Shown one piece after another: positions 57,973 to 64,000 of a stretch of DNA of 64,000 nucleotides. The translations under genes and the position numbers were made by a program. Every line of letters starts with the position of its first letter. Position 1 is the stretch's first letter. The notes beneath the pieces are model-generated. The model saw only the letters and a list, made by a program, of their open reading frames with translations, ran no database searches and was not told the origin of the DNA. This DNA comes from Caenorhabditis elegans (Eukaryota > Nematoda > Chromadorea > Rhabditida > Rhabditidae): NCBI RefSeq assembly GCF_000002985.6, contig NC_003280.10:1488001-1552000 (forward strand), written 5' to 3'.

Positions 57973-58991
57973 ATGATTGCCCTTTCTTTCCCTCTTCTCA
58001 GTCTCCCTCTGGACAACCTTAAAGATGTGTTCCGCAATATGAAAATCACCGAACTGTAAGATTTCTTCTTTTAAATTATTCTAAAAATGCATAACCTTTC
58101 AGGACCTGCTGCTCACTGCTTTCCACAAAAACTAAACACTTCATTCGACATTTTTGCATTTTCAAAGAACTTTATCTATATGTTGAAGTAGATTATGCAT
58201 TGGAATACAACATTTCTTTCCAAGGAGTTCTACTTCATTCGTGTTCTCACACAGATGGAGAGTTTTGTATAGATGAAAAAGAGATCAAGTGGCGGGTTGA
58301 TCCGAGCAGTTGGTTCAACAACTTGATGTATATCCTCAACCCTCCAAAAATCAATCATTTGTATTTTCAACTCGCAGATGGATATTTTGATGAGCAGCAG
58401 TGTCAGATGGTCAAGGAATCCTTGAATAAAATTCAAATCTTTGATTTTTCCATCGGATACACTACGGAAACAAATCACATCACCAAACTCTTTACCACAT
58501 TTACACCAATCAATGACTTTACATTACATCAAAATGTTTCACAACTGTTAAACTCCTCTCAACTCTCACAACTACGACCAATATTGTCACAGGAGTTTCA
58601 AAGAATATCCGTGAAAGCCGATTTATCGCTGAATGAGCTACTTCTCACAGAAGGCCCATTCATCAAAATTACCAGCGCACTTTTAACAAATAAGGAAATC
58701 AATGTGTTCTTGAAACATTGGATGGACGGTTTGAAACCAGAGCTCAAATATCTCTGTCTCCGAAATGACCGTACCGATTGTGTCTTCAATCCGACCGCTA
58801 TTCTTGAAGGAATTCCCCACGAGCTTGCCCCGAGTGAAAGGAGGTTTTGTATGCGTGATCTGGGACTCAAGTTCGGAGGAATCGATATTCACCTGACCCA
58901 AGGAATCAAAGCAACTATCGTGTTCTTTAACTCCCTTACCTCAGGAATTTGTGTTGCTGTTCATAATTCAGAGTATCTATCTTTCAAATAA
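57973..58991 (+). CDS. F-box protein with FBA_2-type domain, 323 aa
   Basis: Exons 57973-58055 and 58103-58991. F-box: FPLLSLPLDNLKDVFRNMKI then LTCCSLLSTKTKHFIRHF. FBA_2 core: SLNELLLTEGPFIKI, ALLTNKEINVFLKHWMDGLKP, ELKYLCL, FGGIDIHLTQGIKATIVF and HNSEYLSFK. Poly(A) signal at 59014-59019. Convergent with the BTB gene; the stop codons are only 68 bases apart and the two poly(A) signals nearly overlap. Confidence 0.88.
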
Positions 58992-59059
58992 CCACAATCC
59001 AAACGGAACTTTGAATAAAAAATATTTTTATTACAAAACGCAGTATTCATTTATCCTTT

Positions 59060-59865
59060 TTACAACAGGCTAGTAAGAACTCCAGATTTTCTGTTAAACT
59101 CCCCGATCATCTTTTCCAACTTCTCCGAATATGTGGCAGGTTTGTATCCGTGAGAGGGGGTGTAAGATCTAGCTTCGAACGGAAAGTCAACATAGACTGG
59201 ATATGATCCGTTTTTTGGAATAATTTCAGCATTCCACTCACTGTGCACTTCAGTTCTTTCTGAATTATGATCATTAACTTGAAATAACTTAAAAAAATAA
59301 GCTTACTGAAATAAATATCGAATTGATGGGAGTGCTCATCAATGAACTCGTACGGAGAAAAACCAAAAGGCATTGGACACAATTCGCCAAGATACAAGAT
59401 CACCAAAATCGGCTGTAAAAATGAGAAACGTGGATATAAGACAGCTAAAGTCCTTACCTTCTGCTGATCAGCAAGAATTTGCAGGAAATCTGCGTCCTTC
59501 TCAATAATCGGAAGCTGTTTCGAAGAAGCTTTGTCAGTTCTGCACAATTAAACTAGCCCACTTAGCAGATAAAACTGAGCCTCGACCATCACTTCCTTAT
59601 GATCGTTGGCGATTGCCACGTGGCCATCTCTCATGAAGTTGAGGATCAGGTCAAAGTGTTTGTGGGAGCGGTCAATGAAAATACATCCGGCATCGTCTTT
59701 TTCGAGCTGGAAATTTTTGAAATTACTAGAAAGCTGGGTGAGCTCAAAACAAACCGGAGCATCAGTTTCAAAGAGGTCGCTAAAGAATCCTTCAAATCTG
59801 GTCAACGTAGTTCTAGAAGTGGCAAACACTGTTCCACCAACGTTAAGCTTTACGATGGAGCTCAT
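59060..59865 (-). pseudogene. BTB (KCTD/T1-type) gene with in-frame nonsense codon
   Basis: Exons 59755-59865, 59458-59706, 59307-59412 and 59060-59259 keep phase throughout and would encode 221 residues. The N terminus is a T1-type BTB: KLNVGGTVFATSRTTLTRF, GCIFIDRSHKHFDLILNFMR, then EAQFYLLSGLV. TAA at 59548-59550 (codon 90) then interrupts, and the same frame continues LCRTDKASSKQLPIIEKD through HSEWNAEIIP to GEFNRKSGVLTSLL. Many relatives have Glu at this place (GLVELC), so one G-to-T change would explain it. Splice sites and downstream coding look intact, so the break is recent or a strain polymorphism. KCTD-type proteins are Cul3 adaptors. Poly(A) signal at 59027-59032. Confidence 0.8.
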
Positions 59866-59866
59866 T

Positions 59867-60182
59867 ATTTGTAGCTAAAATTTTTGATGATCAGGTTGAA
59901 CAAGTTTGAGCCAAAATATTCAGCAATTTCTGACAAAAGTAGTTCAAAAATCTCAGTTTTCTCCAGCTCAATCGTAAATTCAGCTTTGACTGGAGAGATT
60001 AGAATTAGCACTCGAAATACCGAATACCCCTGTAAAAGTTCTAGACAAGTTTGACTAACCGAAGTAAGAAGCACTGCTGCGTAAACCACTAAAAAGTTGA
60101 GAAATAATTGAATTTTGTAAAATCGAACAAACATGTGGAAATAGTACAACAGTACAACAAAACAGTAGCGCTTGTAAAACAT
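59867..60182 (-). CDS. Uncertain ORF upstream of the BTB gene
   Basis: Minus-strand frame whose TAA overlaps the start of the BTB gene. A GTTAGT...TTTTACAG intron could be removed near 60030-60060. The C-terminal part reads FTIELEKTEIFELLLSEIAEYFGSN. The DNA behind LLLSEIAEYFG recurs at 60835-60880 and 63865-63910, suggesting a duplicated gene tail. No family recognised; could be a fragment. Confidence 0.25.
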
Positions 60183-60260
60183 TCACGTAAACCCTCAAAA
60201 AATTATTTTTTTAGTAAGCTTGAAAAATCAATAATTGCATATTCAGACAGACTTTATTGA

Positions 60261-60420
60261 AACAAATTATTCAAATAAAATGAATTCCGAGTTATGAACG
60301 ACAAATATAATTTTTGCTTTACCACCCAAGACTTCGAAAATCGCCGTTGCTTTAATTCCCTCTCCCAAGCTTCTCGTATCAAACAACCGTGACGTAGAGA
60401 ACATACGTCGTGATCTACGA
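60261..60420 (-). pseudogene. F-box (FBA_2) gene fragment with internal deletion
   Basis: Minus frame joins SVSSRRSRRMFSTSRLFDTR directly to GEGIKATAIFEVLGG and VVHNSEFILFE. In the intact gene at 60966-62553 these two parts are about 220 residues apart. So this is a copy of that gene with most of the FBA_2 domain deleted. Confidence 0.75.
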
Positions 60421-60458
60421 GATGAAACTGATAGAAAAACGTGAAACTTAAGAATTTT

Positions 60459-60710
60459 CGCATAAGTAGGCATGGGCCTGCTTTCAATCGAGACATTATT
60501 CTTAAAAGAATACCATACAACATCGCCTCCCTTGATAGGAAAATCAAATTTCGAGATGATTCACGTGATGGTCACGCTGGAGGAATCGATATCCATCTGG
60601 GACAAGAAAATATAGCAACTCTAGTTTTTTTCGAGCATACTTTTGCTTTAGATTTTAATTTTGCAACCCTTCACGTCGCTGTTCATAATTCAAAATACAT
60701 TACATTGTAA
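60459..60710 (+). pseudogene. C-terminal fragment of an F-box gene
   Basis: Plus frame starting GMGLLSIET in one register and HGPAFNRDIILKRIPYNIAS in the other continues as GGIDIHLGQENIATLVFF to HNSKYITL. It is a near copy of the last 80 residues of the gene at 62714-63768. It abuts, in opposite orientation, the fragment at 60261-60420, so the pair mirrors the divergent intact pair. Confidence 0.8.
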
Positions 60711-60965
60711 TAATATTCGTGTTTTTTTTGTGTTACAATAAATGTGATGTTTCAAGCAGGTGTAATGATTTTTAAAAAAATTTCTTCTTGTTTCGACAAT
60801 GGCTACGTTCAAGAGCGCTCTTTTTGATCAGAGAATTTGAGCCAAGATATTCAGCAATTTCTGACAAAAATAGTTCACCGTTTCCCAGGGCCGTGAAATA
60901 GTATCGAGGTATAGCTTTGGCAATTTACGAGAAGAGAAGTACAAGCATTTATTGAAACAAATTAG

Positions 60966-62553
60966 TTACATAAATGAAATGAATTCCGAGTTATGAGCTG
61001 CAAATATAATTTTTGCATTACCAAACAAGACTTCGAAAACCGCCGTTGCTTTAATTCCGTCTCCTAAGTAAAAATCGATTCCTCCGGCTCGAAGAAGATC
61101 GTCCTCATTATTCAATCTGAATGTCCTTCTACTTGACGCAATTTTGTGTGGTATCCCTTCAAAAACGAGTTCCTTATTGAAAACAGGTCCACGCAATTGA
61201 ACGCTCAAATATTTGAGTTCTGGCTTCAAACCTGCTATCCAATGTTTCAGAATCAAATTGATATTCTTTTCAGTTAACAGGGTACTGTTTTCAGTTTCAA
61301 TCACCGAAGAGCGAGTTATTAGTAGATTGTTCAATGACAAATTGGATAAATATAGATTATGGTGTTCCATCTGCAAAATTTGTCGGAATGCCAAGAGTTG
61401 AGATGAGTCCAGTTGTTCGTTTGCAGATAGCTGAAGCTCGTTGGCCTCGGAAAACACGTTGACGAGTTTGAGGATGTTCTCCATTCTGGGAGTACGTTGA
61501 ATCGATAGCAAACATATTTTGCGTCCTTTTAGGCATTTCTTAATCATTTTAAACTTTGATTCATCAAATTCATCGGAAGGGTTCTCGACGTTCAAAGTGT
61601 TCAGTTTGCTAGGTTGAAGGATATCCATCAAATGATTGAACCAGCTTCTCGTATCAAACAACCGTGGCGTAGAGAACAAACGTGATCTACGTGATCTACG
61701 AGATGAAACTGACAGAGTGACGTGCCCGAATGCAAACATGCACACAGCATGTTCCTTCCTGGAGTTCCAAATGTGAAGAAGCGGCGCAGGGTGAAGAAAT
61801 TCCATTTCAACTTTTGAGCCTTTGAAGTTTCCAAACTCTTTGATCAAATTCTTCGTTTTCCTGGAGACCATTGAGAAGCAGGCTCTAAAAATTTGTAAGA
61901 TGATTCGAATGAGGGATATGCAGCGAATTTTGAAATTTGCCGTGGTCGTCATACTCGGTAAATCACATTATTCTTCGGAGCTTAAAAAAATACCAAAAAA
62001 GACTGGTTTTCGTTAATGTGGATTTCTTGAATAAAACATAAAATAAATACGATAATATGCTTTCTTGCATTACATTTCTGAGCAAAACCAACAGTTTTGG
62101 GCAAAATTTTTATAAAAAAATGTTCATGTGTGCGGAAAATTTCAAAATTTTTCTAGCCTAGCAAATTCGGCAAGTCCACATTTTTGAAATTCGCCGAAAA
62201 AAAACTGTTTTTTTTAAACGGCAAATTCTGCAAATTTGCCGCACACCCCACATGGTGTCAGAGGATTTTTTGGATTTAATTAAAATTTGATCTACTGGAA
62301 ATGCGGAAATTTTTAGCCCAGAAAAGTGTGACGTCAGCACGTTCTCAACCGTGTGAAATCAGTTGAAAAGTCTGCGTCTTTTTTCCCGCAATTTTCGTAG
62401 ATAAAAACGAAATGGGACACTCCGACACCACGTGACATCTCTGATTCAGACTGAAAATACAACTCACTGTTCGAAAATTTCCATCTTGCCGATAACATCT
62501 TTTAAGGTTTTTTGAGGGAGACGATGAAGGGGGAAAGAGGAGACAGCAGCCAT
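60966..62553 (-). CDS. F-box protein with FBA_2-type domain, 334 aa
   Basis: Exons 62468-62553 and 60966-61884 join in phase; the first exon is 86 bases, the same as its divergent neighbour. F-box: SSFPLHRLPQKTLKDVIGKM, then QACFSMVSRKTKNLIKEF. FBA_2 core: SLNNLLITRSSVIET, LLTEKNINLILKHWIAGLKP, ELKYLSV, GGIDFYLGDGIKATAVF and HNSEFISFM. An internal Arg/Ser run (SVSSRRSRRSRLFS) replaces the usual hydrophobic strand. The 583-base intron holds palindromic repeat copy 4. A partial duplicate lies at 60261-60420. Confidence 0.82.
61885..62467. other. Intron of the minus-strand F-box gene
   Basis: Contains a CGGCAAATTCTGCAAATTTG / CAAATTCGGCAAG-type repeat at 62158-62245 and the palindromic repeat at 62250-62434. 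No exon seen apart from splice sites. Confidence 0.65.
62250..62434. repeat. Palindromic ~175 bp repeat, copy 4
   Basis: GTGTCAGAGGATTTTTTGG...GATCTACTGGAAATGCGG facing GTAGATAAAAACGAAATGGG...CCGACACC. The centre has CAGCACGTTCTCAACCGTG. Same family as 2456-2628. Confidence 0.75.
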
Positions 62554-62713
62554 CACAAGAGCAGAGCAAAAGAGCAGGAATATGAGCACAATGAGAGGAG
62601 ACAGTGGTCTTTTCGCCTTTAAGATGTTATCTGGAAAAAAATCGATATTAATACACAGCTGCCGTCTAGATAAAGACAACTGCCTCCTCTCAGTCTGCTC
62701 ATATTCTCCCGCG
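62554..62713. promoter_or_regulatory. 160 bp shared divergent F-box promoter
   Basis: Lies between the two start codons. Both halves carry the same block in mirror orientation: GAGCAGGAATATGAGCACAA with GAGAGGAGACAGTGGTCTT on one side, and AAGACAACTGCCTCCTCTC with TCTGCTCATATTCTC on the other. This matches the CATTCTGCTCATTT upstream block of the other F-box genes. Confidence 0.65.
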
Positions 62714-63768
62714 ATGGCCTGTGGGTCTCCTTTCCCTCTTCTTCATCTCCCCCAGGAAAACCTAAAATGTGTTCTACAAAAGATGAGAATACTCGAACAG
62801 TAAGTTCTTCAAGTTATCTTCAAAATTATCCACGAACTTTCAGAATTTGTATCTCCCTACTTTCGAAGAAAACTATGGATTCCGCTAGAGAATTCTGCGG
62901 TTTCAATCGATTCAGTTTTCAGATTACAGTTTCTGATGAAATAGAGCTGAAGGTTGGTAATACTGGGATTTTAAATATTAAATGCACATTCGATGATGGA
63001 AGCGTTGTTATCACCAATCCATCTTTCTATGATAGTAGAATAGTTTTTTTTTCGTCACAGTTTAATTCGAAAAACTGGCTGAAGCAGCTTCTCTATATCT
63101 TCGACTCTTCAAAAATCGATGGCATGCAATTTTTCCGTTTCGATGAGGAATTCCAAAGAACGCAATTCCATGTGCTGAAGGACTCTTTAACCGGGATGAA
63201 AATTGTGAATCTTTGCATACGATATGCCAAACAAATGCTGCGTTCCGCCGATGTTATAAACGCGTTCCTCCCAATCGACAGGCTCACCTTGGAGGAAACC
63301 CAACCATTAAATTCCTCCCAACTCATGACGCTGAGCCAAGCTATGTCGCAGAATATAGAAAAAATTAACTTATCAATGGACCTACCGTTGAACAATCTAC
63401 TTCTCACAAGTTGCTCAGACATTGGAATATGCAGACAAATGCTAACGGATAAGGAAATCAATATGTTCTTGAAACATTGGATCTCCGGTTTGAAGCCAGA
63501 ACTTGAGAATTTTTGCATATGTAGGCATGGGCCTGCTTTCAATCGAGACATTATTCTCAAAGGAATACCCTACAACATCGCCTCCCTCGATAGGAAAATC
63601 AAGTTTCGAGATTATTCACGTGAAGTTCACGCTGGAGGAATCGATATCTATCTGGGACAAGAAAATATAGCAACTCTAGTTTTTTTCGAGTATGCTTTTA
63701 CTTTTGATATAAATATTGCAGCCCTTCATGTCGTTGTTCATAATTCAAAATACATTACATTGGAATAA
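62714..63768 (+). CDS. F-box protein with FBA_2-type domain, 336 aa
   Basis: Exons 62714-62799 and 62844-63768. F-box: FPLLHLPQENLKCVLQKMRI then QICISLLSKKTMDSAREF. FBA_2 core: PLNNLLLTSCSDIGI, MLTDKEINMFLKHWISGLKP, ELENFCI, GGIDIYLGQENIATLVFF and HNSKYITLE. Poly(A) signal at 63792-63797. Divergently paired with the 60966-62553 gene. The C-terminal quarter is duplicated at 60459-60710. Confidence 0.87.
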
Positions 63769-64000
63769 TATTCGTGATTTTTTTGTGTTACAATAAATGT
63801 GATCTTTCAATCTCTTCTGTTTTCAGCAAAGGCTCTTTCAGCGAGTCTCAGCGAGCAAGTCTGTGAGTTTGAGCCAAGATATTCCTTCAATTCCTGACAA
63901 AAATAGTAGTTCACAATTTCCCAGATTAATAGCAAATAATTCCGCTCAAAAACCGGAAGGCATCACAAAAATAATGACAGTTCTAGGTAGGCAAGTATTA
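63769..64000. other. 3' flank, right edge of window
   Basis: After the poly(A) signal it carries TTGAGCCAAGATATTC and CTGACAAAAATAGTAG, a third copy of the tail-like sequence seen at 59905-59945 and 60835-60880. No gene start is visible before the window ends. Confidence 0.5.

Noticed and set aside
59060-59547. Downstream half of the BTB gene as a separate protein
   Set aside because: It continues the same frame directly after the TAA, has no start codon context and carries the introns expected of the full gene.

Overview
The window is nematode nuclear DNA, almost certainly Caenorhabditis elegans. It shows short introns with TTTTCAG-type acceptors, trans-splice-like acceptors just before start codons, AT-rich introns packed with short repeats, worm-expanded families (FBXC- and FBXB-type F-box, MATH, BTB, SRU chemoreceptor) and degenerate TTAGGC telomere-type repeats. 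I recognise two genes from protein similarity and memory: emc-1 (EMC subunit 1) and fgt-1 (facilitative glucose transporter). Their pairing fits the left part of chromosome II; that placement is from memory and was not checked. Exon coordinates were derived by hand from splice sites and reading phase. Every multi-exon model given as complete keeps frame across all junctions.

Layout: (1) 0.8-1.9 kb, an FBXC-like gene fragment (+). (2) 2.1-12.3 kb, emc-1 (-), with introns full of ~140 bp and ~150 bp tandem arrays and a dispersed repeat block. (3) 12.3-16.6 kb, the divergent emc-1/fgt-1 intergenic region. (4) 16.6-21.7 kb, fgt-1 (+) with two alternative first exons. (5) 22.3-29.4 kb, a gene with four tandem MATH domains (-). 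Its introns carry a 1.35 kb palindrome ending in telomere-like repeats, a GC-rich palindrome and a 931 bp TA-flanked foldback element. (6) 31.2-32.3 kb, a small membrane-protein gene (+) with tRNA-Ser(AGA) in its intron. (7) 32.4-33.9 kb, an SRU chemoreceptor gene (-) that looks truncated by a late nonsense codon. (8) 34.4-37.4 kb, a Stum/SPEC3-family gene (-). (9) 37.4-45.5 kb, repeat-dominated DNA with one possible distal first exon. (10) 45.5-47.2 kb, two tandem four-TM paralogues (+), probably an operon. (11) 48.2-51.9 kb, three F-box/FBA_2 genes (+). (12) 53.0-54.7 kb, a paraoxonase-like gene (+), followed by an orphan first exon of the same family. (13) 56.3-59.0 kb, two more F-box genes (+). 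(14) 59.1-59.9 kb, a BTB (KCTD-type) gene (-) with an in-frame nonsense codon. (15) 60.2-63.8 kb, F-box fragments and a divergent F-box pair sharing a 160 bp promoter.

Functionally the window mixes single-copy housekeeping genes (ER membrane insertion, glucose uptake, a Stum-like membrane protein) with fast-evolving families. The F-box, MATH and BTB proteins are typically cullin-RING ubiquitin-ligase adaptors; SRU is a chemosensory receptor family. The family genes show gene conversion, truncation and nonsense decay, as expected on a chromosome arm. I did not find a clearly new biological system. The best leads are the two nonsense-broken but otherwise intact genes, the telomere-repeat/palindrome junction, the mosaic F-box cluster and a ~45 bp interspersed motif with a Pol III A-box-like core.
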